Of a stretch of 64,000 nt of DNA, positions 46,134-55,765 are shown in pieces. The translations under genes were made by a program, and so were the position numbers. The stretch lies in contig NZ_SOQX01000001.1 in assembly GCF_004366735.1 (NCBI RefSeq), positions 558,001 through 622,000 on the forward strand. Direction: 5' to 3'. The notes beneath the pieces are model-generated. The model made no database searches. It was not told the DNA's origin and saw only the letters and a program-made list of their open reading frames with translations. Source of the stretch: Thiohalophilus thiocyanatoxydans (GTDB taxonomy: Bacteria > Pseudomonadota > Gammaproteobacteria > UBA6429 > Thiohalophilaceae). The first letter of the stretch is position 1; each line of letters opens with the position of its first letter.

Positions 46134-47189
46134 ATGGCCGATATCAGCGAACAGTTACAGCAACAGGTGCGCTCGGCTGTCGATAGCCGCCGTCCCCTGA
46201 GCATTCACGCCCGCAAGACCAAGTCCTTCTATGGTCATCCCGTAGAGGGGACGCCGCTGGATGTCAGCGGCCACAACGGCATACTGCATTACGAACCGAC
46301 CGAACTGGTCATCACCGCGCGCGCCGGTACCCCCCTGCCGGTAATCGAGCAGACCCTGGCCGAAGAGGGCCAGATGCTCGCTTTCGAGCCGCCCCACTTC
46401 GGCGAAGCGGCGACGCTGGGCGGCACTATCGCCTGCAATCTCTCCGGGCCGCGGCGCGCTTATGCCGGCGCAGCCCGGGATTTCGTGCTCGGCTGCAAGC
46501 TGATTAACGGCCAGGGCGAGATTCTTCAGTTCGGTGGCGAGGTAATGAAAAACGTGGCTGGCTATGATGTATCGCGGTTGATGGCCGGCGCGCTGGGCAC
46601 GCTGGGTGTATTGCTCGAAGTATCACTCAAGGTCCTGCCCCGTGCCGAAAGCGAGCAGACCGTGGTACTGGAGACCAGCGACGCGGAGGCCATAGAGCGG
46701 ATGAACGGCTGGGCGCGTAAGCCGCTGCCGATCACGGCGACCTGTTACGACGGCGCCAGTCTGTACGTGCGTCTGGCCGGTACGCAGAGCACCATCAGGG
46801 CGGCGCGCAAGGTGATCGGCGGCGAAGAGATGCCGCCGACCCGGACCTGGTGGAACAAACTCAAGGAACAGCAGCACGCCTTTTTCAGCAGCAGCAAACC
46901 GCTGTGGCGTCTCTCCCTGGCCTCGAATACCCCGCCGATCAAGCTCGACGGAAAATGGTTGTATGAATGGGGAGGCGCGCAGCGCTGGCTGGTCAGTGAG
47001 GAACCGGCGGAAAGGATTCGCCGGGCGGTTGAAAAGGTCGACGGCCATGCCACCCTTTATCGGGGCGCCGGGAATATTGAGGTGTTCCATCCACTGCCCG
47101 AGGCGATGATGAAAGTGCAGCGTAACCTGAAGCAGGCGTTCGACCCCGAAAGGATATTTAATCCGGGGCGGATGTATAAACAGATCTGA
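46134..47189 (+). CDS. glcE: Glycolate oxidase subunit GlcE
   Basis: A 351-residue FAD-binding subunit of glycolate oxidase. The PCMH-type FAD domain is visible in LVITARAGTPLPVIEQTL, GGTIACNLSGPRRAYAGAAR, and EVMKNVAGYDVSRLMAGALG. I use the ATG at 46134, just after glcD; the frame is open further upstream within glcD. The C-terminus, FDPERIFNPGRMYKQI, is typical. It is followed by a 143-base gap before glcF. Confidence 0.93.
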   Translation: MADISEQLQQQVRSAVDSRRPLSIHARKTKSFYGHPVEGTPLDVSGHNGILHYEPTELVITARAGTPLPVIEQTLAEEGQMLAFEPPHFGEAATLGGTIACNLSGPRRAYAGAARDFVLGCKLINGQGEILQFGGEVMKNVAGYDVSRLMAGALGTLGVLLEVSLKVLPRAESEQTVVLETSDAEAIERMNGWARKPLPITATCYDGASLYVRLAGTQSTIRAARKVIGGEEMPPTRTWWNKLKEQQHAFFSSSKPLWRLSLASNTPPIKLDGKWLYEWGGAQRWLVSEEPAERIRRAVEKVDGHATLYRGAGNIEVFHPLPEAMMKVQRNLKQAFDPERIFNPGRMYKQI

Positions 47190-47332
47190 GTTGGCAGTCG
47201 CAGTTGGCAGTCGGAAATCGGTAAGAACGGCGTATTAAAGACATCAGTGAGCGATCTATTAAAGAGGCCTCGTAACTCGTCCCTCGTACCTCGTCCCTGT
47301 TCGGGGATGCAACAATCCAGGCAAAGGCAACC

Positions 47333-48547
47333 ATGCAGACAAATCTGAGCCAACAGTTCCTGAATACCCCCGAGGGCCGGGAAGCCAATGACATCCTGCG
47401 CGCCTGCGTGCATTGCGGTTTCTGTACCGCCACCTGCCCGACCTATCAACTACTGGGGGATGAGCTGGACGGGCCGCGTGGACGGATTTATCTGATCAAG
47501 CAGGCGCTGGAAGGCAATGCCATTACCGGCAAGACCCAGCAGCACCTGGATCGTTGTCTGACCTGTCGGGCCTGCGAGACCACCTGTCCTTCCGGCGTGC
47601 GGTATGGCCGGCTGGTGGAGATCGGTCGTGAAGTGGTGGACAGGGAGGTCCGGCGAGGCAATCTCGAGACCCTGCAGCGCTGGTTGCTACGCAAGGTGGT
47701 GCCGTATCCCCGGCGCATGCAGCCCCTGATCAAGGCGGGGAACCTGTTCAAGCCTTTCATGCCTGCCAGTCTGGCCAATAAGGTACCGACGCTGCAGAAC
47801 AAAATCAGCCGACCCGAACACTCGCAGCCGCGCAAAATGCTGGTTCTGGAAGGTTGTGTCCAGAGTGTCTCTACTCCCAATACCAATGCCGTCACAGCCC
47901 GGGTGCTGGATAAACTCGGTATCGAGTTGATCAGTGCCGAACGGGCCGGCTGTTGCGGCGCCGTCAGTCACCATCTTTCCGCGGCGGAAGAGGGGCTGGA
48001 TTTCATGCGCAACAACATTGCCGCCTGGTGGCCCCATATTGAAGCCGGGGCCGAGGCGATTGTGATCACCGCCAGCGGTTGCGGGGCCATGGTCAAGGAG
48101 TACGGCGATCTGCTCAAGCACGATCCGGCGTGGGCCGCTCAGGCCGCGCGGGTCAGCGAGCTGAGCAAAGATATCAGCGAAGTATTGGCTAACGAGGATC
48201 TGTCACAGCTGGAGAATCAATCCGGCTACAATAAGATCGCCTTCCACAGCCCCTGCACCCTGCAGCACGGCCAGCAAATCAACGGGGTCGTGGAGTCGAT
48301 TTTGCAGAAGGCCGGCTACACCCTGACGCATGTGCCCGATTCGCATCTGTGTTGCGGCTCGGCCGGGACCTACTCCATCCTGCAACCGACACTGTCCCAA
48401 CAGCTGCTCGACAACAAGCTCACTGCCTTGCAGGGTGACGAGCCCGATGTGATCGTCACCGCCAATATCGGCTGCCAGATGCATCTGGCCAGCAAGGCCG
48501 GCAAACCGGTCAGGCACTGGATTGAATTGCTGGATGGGACGGTATGA
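47333..48547 (+). CDS. glcF: Glycolate oxidase iron-sulfur subunit GlcF
   Basis: A 404-residue protein that passes electrons from the flavin subunits to the membrane. Two [4Fe-4S] motifs are near the start, CVHCGFCTATCPTY and CLTCRACETTCPSG. Two CCG domains follow, with GCCGAVSHH and LCCGSAGTYSI. Length matches the family. It completes glcDEF. The upstream gap contains ACTCGTCCCTCGTACCTCG, a motif also seen at other intergenic sites. Confidence 0.95.
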   Translation: MQTNLSQQFLNTPEGREANDILRACVHCGFCTATCPTYQLLGDELDGPRGRIYLIKQALEGNAITGKTQQHLDRCLTCRACETTCPSGVRYGRLVEIGREVVDREVRRGNLETLQRWLLRKVVPYPRRMQPLIKAGNLFKPFMPASLANKVPTLQNKISRPEHSQPRKMLVLEGCVQSVSTPNTNAVTARVLDKLGIELISAERAGCCGAVSHHLSAAEEGLDFMRNNIAAWWPHIEAGAEAIVITASGCGAMVKEYGDLLKHDPAWAAQAARVSELSKDISEVLANEDLSQLENQSGYNKIAFHSPCTLQHGQQINGVVESILQKAGYTLTHVPDSHLCCGSAGTYSILQPTLSQQLLDNKLTALQGDEPDVIVTANIGCQMHLASKAGKPVRHWIELLDGTV

Positions 48548-48697
48548 CGGTACCGTGCTTGGTTGCGGTATTTATTATTTCGCGAGGTTAATTGGCAAGT
48601 GTAATGCAACCGGTTTGGTGAAAGGGCGGGCCGGTTAAAGCCCAACGTTTCTGAGCAAGAACTTTGTTGTCTGTATCCTCATTTCTGGAGGAAGAAA

Positions 48698-49120
48698 ATG
48701 CAACCACGAATCAGCATGATTATCCTGGGCGTACGTGACCTGGCGGTGCCCATCAAATTCTATGCAGAGGGTCTGGGTTTCCCGCGCATGGACTCGCCGC
48801 CGGAAGTGGCCTTCTTTACTCTCAATGGTACCTGGCTGGGACTGTATGGCCGGGAAGCGTTGGCGGAAGATGCCTGTATCTCGCCGCAAGGCAGTGGCTT
48901 TGAAACCTTCACCCTGGCGCACAACGTACACTCCGAAGCGGAAGTGGATGACGTTATCCGTCTTGCCGAACAGGCCGGGGCAACGATTACCAAACGGCCC
49001 GAGAAGGTCTTCTGGGGCGGCTATAGCGGCTACTTTCAGGATCCCGATGGCCACCTCTGGGAGGTGGCACATAACCCGTTGTTCTGGGTGGGGCCGGAAG
49101 ACGATAAAGATGTCCGGTAA
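48698..49120 (+). CDS. VOC/glyoxalase-superfamily protein
   Basis: A 140-residue protein of the vicinal-oxygen-chelate fold. It has the typical repeats starting ISMIILGVRDLAVPIKFYAE and ending GYFQDPDGHLWEVAHNP. Members include glyoxalases, dioxygenases and resistance proteins; the metal ligand pattern here is incomplete, so activity cannot be named. GGAGGAAG precedes the ATG. It follows glcF by about 150 bases and could be a separate unit. Confidence 0.85.
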   Translation: MQPRISMIILGVRDLAVPIKFYAEGLGFPRMDSPPEVAFFTLNGTWLGLYGREALAEDACISPQGSGFETFTLAHNVHSEAEVDDVIRLAEQAGATITKRPEKVFWGGYSGYFQDPDGHLWEVAHNPLFWVGPEDDKDVR

Positions 49121-49152
49121 CCAGGTCAGTTCAGAATAGAGTGTTTATAAAA

Positions 49153-49355
49153 ACTTTACCACGAAGGAACGAAGAAAATAATTTATATACTTCGAGACCT
49201 CGCGTCTTCGTGGTGAAAATCAGACCCGAATAGATGTTTCTCGCAAAGACGCCAAGCCGCAGAGAGATAATTTATTTATCCTTGGCGTCTCTGCGAGATT
49301 ATTATGGTTTAATTCTTCTTAAATACTTCGAGGCTTCGTGTCTTCGTGGTGAAAT
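49153..49355. repeat. Array of palindromic intergenic repeats
   Basis: Three inverted units fill the 255-base gap: ACCACGAAGGAACGAAG...CGTCTTCGTGGT (49157-49213), TCTCGCAAAGACGCC...GGCGTCTCTGCGAGA (49239-49299), and a half unit CTTCGTGTCTTCGTGGTG (49330-49352). They belong to the same general style as the GCAGAG family but use different arms. Confidence 0.7.
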
Positions 49356-49375
49356 GTCTGATATAAGTCTGTTTG

Positions 49376-50278
49376 CTATAAACTACCCGGGCTGGCCTGT
49401 TTGCAGTCATCGTTGCCGGTTTCGCACTGCAGGGTAACGTGCTCGATACCGAAGCGGTGGTGCAGTTCCTCGCTGGCCTGCTGAACCAGCGAATCGTCTC
49501 CCGGGAATTGCGGGATGACCAGATGCGCGGTGAGGGCTGTTTCGGTGGTGCTCATGGGCCAGATGTGTAGATCATGGACTTCGGTGACACCGGGAAGCTG
49601 TTTTAAATAAACTTCAACTTCATGGGGATCGATTCCTTTGGGAACGGCATCGATGGCCAGGCCGGTGGAATCACGCAGCAGATCCAGTGTGCTGTAGAGA
49701 ATGACCAGCGCGATAAGCAGACCGAGCAGCGGATCGACCCACAGCCAGCCGGTGAACAGGATGACGACACCGGCGATCACCACGCCCAGCGACACGCCCG
49801 CGTCGGCGGCCATGTGCAAAAAAGCGGCCTTGATATTGAGATCATGCTTCTGGCCGCGGATGAACAGCAGCGCGGTGATCGTATTAATCACCACGCCGAT
49901 GGCGGCGACGACGATCACGGTCATGCCGTCGACCGGTTGCGGGTCGGTAAAACGGCCCAGCGCCTCCCAGGCAATCGCGCCCACCGCCACCAGTAATAAC
50001 ATGCCGCTCAACAGGGAGGCGAGAATCGTCAATCGCCGAAAGCCATAGGTGCGATACGGGGTGGGCTCCTTGCCGGCCAGATAAATCGCGCCCCAGGCCA
50101 GCAACAGGGTCAGTACATCCGAGAGATTATGTCCGGCATCGGTGATCAGTGCCAGAGAGTTACCCACTACCCCGTAGATGAACTCCACGGCCACAAAAAC
50201 CAGGTTGAGACCAATGCCTATGGCAAATGCCCGATTGTAGCTGGTCGGGGCGTGGTGATGATGGTGCGTGTGGGCCAT
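49376..50278 (-). CDS. Cation diffusion facilitator, zinc/cadmium/cobalt exporter
   Basis: A 300-residue inner-membrane metal/proton antiporter of the CDF family (ZitB/CzcD type). It has a His-rich N-terminus (HTHHHHHAP), six membrane helices, and the metal sites ALITDAGHNLSD (helix 2) and AAFLHMAADAGVSLG (helix 5). The cytoplasmic C-terminal domain includes VTEVHDLHIWPMS. It likely protects against excess zinc or related ions. No regulator is nearby. It ends at a repeat array and starts 129 bases from the next minus-strand gene. Confidence 0.93.
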   Translation of the reverse strand: MAHTHHHHHAPTSYNRAFAIGIGLNLVFVAVEFIYGVVGNSLALITDAGHNLSDVLTLLLAWGAIYLAGKEPTPYRTYGFRRLTILASLLSGMLLLVAVGAIAWEALGRFTDPQPVDGMTVIVVAAIGVVINTITALLFIRGQKHDLNIKAAFLHMAADAGVSLGVVIAGVVILFTGWLWVDPLLGLLIALVILYSTLDLLRDSTGLAIDAVPKGIDPHEVEVYLKQLPGVTEVHDLHIWPMSTTETALTAHLVIPQFPGDDSLVQQASEELHHRFGIEHVTLQCETGNDDCKQASPGSL

Positions 50279-50406
50279 ATGGAGAGTGTATCAGAATCGC
50301 ATACGGGGGCGAGAGATGGCGCGGGCCTTGTATTCGTCCTCGATCGCTTCGCTCAATATTTCGAGCGGAGTCTGTGCGATGCTGCCGGACGCGGTGAGTG
50401 TTTGAT

Positions 50407-52128
50407 TCAGTTTCGTGGTTCTGTGTGTCGTGACAATATGCGTTGGCGTATCGCCGCCAGTCCATTGTGGTATTCAAGCTTGTCAGGCTGCTCCTGAATA
50501 CCGGCGCGGGTCAGCTTGTCCTGCATGCGCGGACGTAGATTGGCTACCAGCACGGTGATTTTTTGCTGCTGCAGGCTGGTGATCAGGGACTCCAGGGCGA
50601 CAACGCCGGTCATATCGATCATCTGGACATCGTTCATATCCAGCACCACGATATCGATATTGCTGTTGACGTGATGTAGTGTGCTGATGGCTTTTTCCGC
50701 CGCACCGAAGAACAGGGCGCCGTTGATATCATAGACGGCGACATTATCCGGAATATCCTGCAGATGGGCATGTTCTTCGGGATTGATCAGCTCGGCGCCG
50801 GTGAGGCTGGCGATGCGCCGAATGAACAAAATGGCGGCCAGCACCAGTCCGGCCGCCACGGCAATCACCATGTCGAACAGCACGGTGAGGCTGAAACAGG
50901 CCAGCAGCACGACGATGTCGCAGCGAGGGGCGACGCGCAGTATATGAACAAAGTGGCGTGCCTCGCTCATGTTCCAGGCGACCACCAGTAGCAGTGCCGC
51001 CAGTGCGGCCATGGGCACATAACCGAGCAGGCCGGCCAGGCTGATGACAATTAATAAAATTACCAGCGCGTGAATGATGGCGGCGATCGGACTGCGGCCG
51101 CCGGCCCGGATGTTGGTGGCGGTGCGGGCGATCGCCGCGGTGGCCGGAATGCCGCCGAAAAAGGGTGCCACGATATTGCCCAGCCCCTGGCCGATGAGTT
51201 CGGTATCGGGTTTGTGGCGCGTGCCGGTCAGGCCATCGGCAACGACGGCACACAGCAGTGACTCGATGGCGCCGAGCATGGCCACGGTAAACGCGGAAGG
51301 CAGCAGATCCCGCACCAGTTGCCACGACAGGCCGATTGGCTGGCCGCCGGCATCGGGCAGGTTCCAGGGCAGCAGCGGCAGCGGCGGCGCCTGCGGGATG
51401 CCGTGTTGCTGCACGCCATCCAGCAAATAGGTGAACTGGGAATTGATGGTGGCGACACTGAATGACGGCCAGACGGATCCCAGCAGCCAGGCGACGAGGG
51501 AGCCAAGCAACAAGGCTACCAGATGACCGGGAACCCGGCTTTTCAGGCGCGACCAGACCAGCAGCACGGCCAGCGTGAGCAGGCCAACCAGCAGATCCGG
51601 CCAGTGGGCGGTGGGTAGCGCCTGCAGCAGCACCCCCATTTTCTCCAGAAAGTGCTGCGGCATTTCGCCGGTCGTCAGGCCGAAAAAGTCCTTGATTTGC
51701 AAACTGGCGATGACCACCGCGATCCCGGCGGTAAAGCCGATGGTGACGGGATAGGGAATGAACTGGATCAGCCGGCCCATTCTGGCCACGCCCATTATAA
51801 TTAGAATAATGCCGGCCATGACGGTCGTTACCAGCAGCCCGCCCAGCCCGTATTCGTGGGTAATGGGCAGCAGAATGACCACGAAGGCGGCGGTCGGTCC
51901 GGAGATGCTGAAGCGTGAACCGCCGGTGAGCGCAATGATCAGTCCCGCGACGATCGCAGTATACAGACCGTACTGGGGTGGCACCCCGCTGGCGATGGCC
52001 AGCGCCATGGCCAGCGGGACGGCAACGATGCCGACCGTGATGCCCGCCAGCAGATCCCTGCGCAGATCGGTCAGGCGATAATCGCGCAACGCGTTGATGA
52101 GGGCATTGTGGTTCAGGTAAGCGAACAT
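50407..52128 (-). CDS. SulP-family anion transporter with STAS domain
   Basis: A 573-residue inner-membrane carrier. Residues about 20-430 contain the SulP membrane core, with GITVGIVAVPLAMALAIASG, GGSRFSISGPTAAFVVIL and FFGGIPATAAIARTATNIRA. The C-terminal STAS domain (about 450-560) has IVVLDMNDVQMIDMTGVVAL. Members carry sulfate, bicarbonate or dicarboxylates; the substrate cannot be told from sequence. I use the ATG at 52128; an in-frame GTG at 52155 is possible. A second SulP gene lies at the right edge. Confidence 0.88.
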   Translation of the reverse strand: MFAYLNHNALINALRDYRLTDLRRDLLAGITVGIVAVPLAMALAIASGVPPQYGLYTAIVAGLIIALTGGSRFSISGPTAAFVVILLPITHEYGLGGLLVTTVMAGIILIIMGVARMGRLIQFIPYPVTIGFTAGIAVVIASLQIKDFFGLTTGEMPQHFLEKMGVLLQALPTAHWPDLLVGLLTLAVLLVWSRLKSRVPGHLVALLLGSLVAWLLGSVWPSFSVATINSQFTYLLDGVQQHGIPQAPPLPLLPWNLPDAGGQPIGLSWQLVRDLLPSAFTVAMLGAIESLLCAVVADGLTGTRHKPDTELIGQGLGNIVAPFFGGIPATAAIARTATNIRAGGRSPIAAIIHALVILLIVISLAGLLGYVPMAALAALLLVVAWNMSEARHFVHILRVAPRCDIVVLLACFSLTVLFDMVIAVAAGLVLAAILFIRRIASLTGAELINPEEHAHLQDIPDNVAVYDINGALFFGAAEKAISTLHHVNSNIDIVVLDMNDVQMIDMTGVVALESLITSLQQQKITVLVANLRPRMQDKLTRAGIQEQPDKLEYHNGLAAIRQRILSRHTEPRN

Positions 52129-52275
52129 TGAGCCAGACAGAGTCGATACATGCACGAATTATAAAAGATTGTGTAAGCATTGTCCTCAATCAGGGAAGAG
52201 CCTCTCACCGTCGGATCAATTTACGCCGACGACGACAGGTATTATTATGTCCCGTCATAGCGAGGAGGGAAGTCC

Positions 52276-53232
52276 ATGTTCAGTAAAATGTATCGTTTGT
52301 TGACAGGCCCGTTCGGCTTTTTGCCCCTGTTGTTGTTATTACCGTTGACCGCTGTGCAGGCCGAGGAGCAAATCCCGGAACCGGCTGTCGAGAAAATCAA
52401 TGACAGGGTGTACGCGCTGCTGGGGCCGATCGGTTTTCCTTCGAAAGAGAATCACGGTTATATGGTCAACAGTGCGGTGTTGATCGGCGATGAGGGGGTG
52501 GTTCTGATCGACACCGGCTTCAGTAATGAAATCGGCCGGCATCTGAAAAACACCATCGCCGGTATCACGGACAAGCCGGTGACCCATATCATCAATACCC
52601 ACCATCATGGCGATCATATCCTGGGCAATAGCGCCTTTCCGGATGCCGAAATTATCAGTTCGAAGCAATGTCGGGAACTGGTTGAGAAAGAGGGGCATAA
52701 CTGGATCGGGATACTGAATAACATGACCGGAAAGGAACACCCCGATACCCGGCCGGTCCCCGCGCAAACGGTTTATCCGCAGGAGTCCCGTACCGACGTG
52801 ACCCTGCAGGGGATCCCCATGGAGTTGTGGGCGCCCGCCGGCTCGCACACACCGGGTGACATGATGGTTTACCTGCCGCAGGATAAATTGCTGATCAGCG
52901 GTGATATTCTGGTCAAGAAGATGATCCCCAGTTTTGTTGATGCCCATGTCGGCAGCTGGATTGATACCCTGGCGCAGATCGAAAAGCGGGAGATCGAAAC
53001 GGTGATCCCCGGCCACGGACCCTTGATGACACTGGCCGAGGTGAAAGCCATGCACCAACGGATGGCGGACCTCTATGCCGGGATCGAGGCGGGATACAAC
53101 CAGGGTCTGATGGACAGCGAGATTCGCAAGACACTGGATTTGTCACAATGGAAAAAGATGAAGGAGTTCGAGGGGCAGATGGGTATTAACATCAACCGGG
53201 CTTACCTGGAGATCGAGCGCGAGAGTTTTTAA
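52276..53232 (+). CDS. Exported metallo-beta-lactamase-fold hydrolase
   Basis: A 318-residue protein with a signal peptide ending near TAVQAEEQ. The metal motif THHHGDHILGN is intact, with further ligands in SHTPGDMM and GHGPLM. It resembles the periplasmic MBL proteins associated with sulfur oxidation and quinoprotein systems. Substrate is unknown. GAGGAGGGA precedes the ATG. Its stop overlaps the end of the next, convergent gene by four bases. Confidence 0.85.
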   Translation: MFSKMYRLLTGPFGFLPLLLLLPLTAVQAEEQIPEPAVEKINDRVYALLGPIGFPSKENHGYMVNSAVLIGDEGVVLIDTGFSNEIGRHLKNTIAGITDKPVTHIINTHHHGDHILGNSAFPDAEIISSKQCRELVEKEGHNWIGILNNMTGKEHPDTRPVPAQTVYPQESRTDVTLQGIPMELWAPAGSHTPGDMMVYLPQDKLLISGDILVKKMIPSFVDAHVGSWIDTLAQIEKREIETVIPGHGPLMTLAEVKAMHQRMADLYAGIEAGYNQGLMDSEIRKTLDLSQWKKMKEFEGQMGININRAYLEIERESF

Positions 53233-53651
53233 CCCTGGCGGATTGGTGTCGCAAACCGTGAGGACAACACGTGCTCAATCCACTGACGCGCCTCGCGCAG
53301 AGTACGGAAAGACTCGCTTTGAAACCCGTCACCGACCCAGGTCTGGGAAAATATCTGGTAGGAGATATCCACCCCGTTGAGCTGGCGGGGCGAGCCGACC
53401 AGGGCGACAAGCTGGCCGGGATTTTGGGCCGCCTCATCCTTGTCCTCCAGGGTAATGGTGTGCAGCTCGTCGGGTGAGACCTCCATGCGGTTGGCCCCGG
53501 TAAAATCCCAGATCTGGTAGCGGAGTTTCTTTTGGGGATCCTGGGTATAAATTTGCCGGTTGAGGGTGATGATTTCCCGGCCGCTGACCAGGCCGGTCAT
53601 CGTCAGGAGCACCCCGTCAGTATGGTATTCCCAATGAATCGTTCCGGGCAT
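53229..53651 (-). CDS. Conserved hypothetical protein, STAS-like
   Basis: A 140-residue cytoplasmic protein. I use the ATG at 53651, preceded by AGGAGG. The pattern HTDGVLLTMTGLVSGREIIT and RYQIWDFTGANRMEV resembles the short beta-alpha proteins of the STAS/SpoIIAA-like type, but the match is weak. It is convergent with the MBL gene. No function can be given. Confidence 0.65.
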   Translation of the reverse strand: MPGTIHWEYHTDGVLLTMTGLVSGREIITLNRQIYTQDPQKKLRYQIWDFTGANRMEVSPDELHTITLEDKDEAAQNPGQLVALVGSPRQLNGVDISYQIFSQTWVGDGFQSESFRTLREARQWIEHVLSSRFATPIRQG

Positions 53652-53843
53652 CTTCCCTCCTGAACCGGGCTGCCCTCGGGACACGCGGTTTTGCCTAATA
53701 TACAAGCATAATAGTCAGGAATTGGGGTTGCGGCAAGGTATCGCGGTTTGATGGACGTCAAGGCGCTGACCAGGCCGGATCGATACTCTTCCATGGGTTC
53801 TGTGCGGGCCCATTTTAGTAACAAGAAATGTAAGGAGTTTAGG

Positions 53844-54323
53844 ATGCTACCTCGTATTAAAGGCGTTCTGTTAGGCGTGTTATTAGTGAGCATAGGTATC
53901 AATCCCGCGATGGCGGAATCGGCAGCAGGTCCGCTGGACGATGAACCGCGCCTGCGCCAGTTGTTGCAAGAGGAGATGCAGGCGCTGGAGGAGGCGTTGG
54001 CGACAATCAGCACGGCCCTGCCACGAGGGGAGTGGCACAGCGTGGCCAAGACAGCCGGCCAGGTTCATGACAGCTTTATTTTTCAACAAAAGCTGAGCGA
54101 CGCCGATCGCAAGACCCTGCATCAGACCCTGCCGGAAGCTTTTATCCAGCGGGACAAGGCTTTTCATCAACAGGCCAAAAAGCTGCAGCACGCCGCCGAG
54201 TCGCAGGATGCCGAGCTGAGCCTGTTCTATTACTCGAAAATGGTGGAAAGCTGCGTTACTTGCCACAGGCAGTTTGCAACCCATCGATTCCCGTCCTTGC
54301 TAGAAGGCGGCTCGGATCATTAG
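53844..54323 (+). CDS. Small periplasmic c-type haem protein
   Basis: A 159-residue secreted protein. AAGGAG precedes the ATG at 53844, which opens a signal peptide ending near INPAMAES. The mature part is all helix and has a single haem-binding motif CVTCH close to the C-terminus (SCVTCHRQFATHRFP), the arrangement of cytochrome c' and related four-helix proteins. Function may be electron transfer or gas binding; no partner is adjacent. REP units follow it. Confidence 0.8.
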   Translation: MLPRIKGVLLGVLLVSIGINPAMAESAAGPLDDEPRLRQLLQEEMQALEEALATISTALPRGEWHSVAKTAGQVHDSFIFQQKLSDADRKTLHQTLPEAFIQRDKAFHQQAKKLQHAAESQDAELSLFYYSKMVESCVTCHRQFATHRFPSLLEGGSDH

Positions 54324-54393
54324 GACCGTTGAGTAACACGCCGTTATGTGGTGGGTTGCAAAGGGACGAGGTACGAGTGACGAGGAAAAGGTG

Positions 54394-54474
54394 TAGGTCA
54401 GGTTGCGCGCAGCGCTACCTGACATTCTCCGCATCGGCAGGGGTGTCACGCAGCCTGACGCCAGCGTGACCTAC
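54394..54474. repeat. REP/BIME-like unit, copy 3
   Basis: TAGGTCAGGTTGCGCGCAG...CTACCTGACA and GTCACGCAGCC...GCCAGCGTGACCTAC. Same layout and orientation as the copies at 22780 and 32219. Confidence 0.8.
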
Positions 54475-54520
54475 GGGAATAGCCAGAGCATATACCAGGT
54501 ATGAATTTGGAACCGAGGTG

Positions 54521-54557
54521 TAGGTCAAGTTGCGCGCAGCGCTACCTGACATTCTCC
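54521..54557. repeat. REP-like half unit, copy 4
   Basis: Only the first hairpin half is present: TAGGTCAAGTTGCGCGCAG followed by CTACCTGACATTCTCC. Confidence 0.7.
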
Positions 54558-54982
54558 TGACCGCCAGTCGATAGCCGACCCACTCGTTAATAAGCGACTG
54601 ATCCCGAACAGACTGACCCGCGGCAGTGCCCCGGTATGACCGCCGCGGAGGCTGCCTGCCTTTCGTTTGTGCTTCAGGTTATACGGTTCGCAACAGCGCT
54701 TGCTCAGGGCCGGACTGAACAAGCTCAATAGGGGGAGCAGGCCGGCAGCCACAGACACGGCCTCCCGCAGGGTATCGCTGTGTACCAGTGTACCGTATCC
54801 GCAGTCGAAAATCCGTGACCGCTATACCGGCAGTTTATCGGCTTGCTTGTGTATGACAACTAAACCGTCGGGGGATCGGAGGCCGGCTTATTGGCAGGAG
54901 GGACATTGAGGTTAAAGCCGCATGGCGGTTTGTCGCTATACTAGATAACAGAAGCGCGGGTTTGCGCGGGATAGTGTGCCAC

Positions 54983-55765
54983 ATGAATATGCCATATCAG
55001 CCGTTGTACTGGAGACGGGTTTGCGACCGGTGTGCCACGCTGTTGCTGGGCTTCGTGATTGGCTTGTCTGGTGTGCCATCGGCCGGGGCGTTGACCGGAT
55101 CGATGACACTGGAGAGTGCCGAACTGTCACCCGGCGTCCCGGGACTCAATCAGGTTGTGAGCGCGCGTGAGTTTCGGGCCGGCCTTGTGGATTTTGACCA
55201 GGGTGAATTTGCCCTGGCGCGGCACCACTGGGCGCCGATGGCCCGGCTGGGTCATGCCGACTCACAGTTTTATATGGGCCTGCTGCACGACGTCGGCGTC
55301 GGTATCCGCCCCGATGCCGGACAGGCAATCCGCTGGTACCGGCTGGCCGCTGAGCAGGGTGTCGCCGAGGCCCAGCAGAAGCTGGCTCTGGGTTATGCGC
55401 GCGGCGAAGGTGTCGCACCCGACATGCAGCAGGCGGTCCGGTGGTGGTTGCGTGCCGCCCGTCAGGGCCATGCCAACGCCCAATACAATCTGGGAATGAT
55501 TTTTGCCACAGGGCATGACGGTATCGCCCGTGACATTCACAAGGCGATGCATTGGTGGCGACAGGCCGCGCTGGCCGGTGATTCCATGGCGCAATACAGG
55601 CTCGGTGCCCTGTATGTGAACGGAAAAACCACTCAGCCGGATGTCTGTCTGGGCCTGCACTGGTGGCGCAAATCGCAGCGTAACGGTCTGCAACAGGCCC
55701 ATGATGCACTGTCTGCCCTGCAGCACCGGTTCGAGGCACAGCATTGCCTGCTCACTGGACCGTAA
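54983..55765 (+). CDS. Sel1-repeat protein
   Basis: A 260-residue exported protein. A signal peptide or anchor is visible at LLLGFVIGLSGVPSAGA. Four to five Sel1 (TPR-like) repeats follow, for example ADSQFYMGLLHDVGVGIRPD, AEAQQKLALGYARGEGVAPD and ANAQYNLGMIFATGHDG. Such proteins are protein-interaction scaffolds. I chose the ATG at 54983; an in-frame TTG at 54962 is also open. The end overlaps the convergent rhodanese gene by 14 bases. Confidence 0.82.
   Translation: MNMPYQPLYWRRVCDRCATLLLGFVIGLSGVPSAGALTGSMTLESAELSPGVPGLNQVVSAREFRAGLVDFDQGEFALARHHWAPMARLGHADSQFYMGLLHDVGVGIRPDAGQAIRWYRLAAEQGVAEAQQKLALGYARGEGVAPDMQQAVRWWLRAARQGHANAQYNLGMIFATGHDGIARDIHKAMHWWRQAALAGDSMAQYRLGALYVNGKTTQPDVCLGLHWWRKSQRNGLQQAHDALSALQHRFEAQHCLLTGP

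Larger units (their letters stand above)
54324..54982. other. 659-base region without a convincing gene
   Basis: It holds two REP-like units (54394-54474 and 54521-54557) and then about 400 bases in which I see no motif, ribosome site or RNA signature. Short open frames exist on both strands but their translations are Arg/Ser-rich without pattern. Confidence 0.6.

Noticed and set aside
54667-54909. Possible 80-residue protein between the REP units and the Sel1 gene
   Set aside because: No ribosome site, no motif and no start other than weak alternatives.
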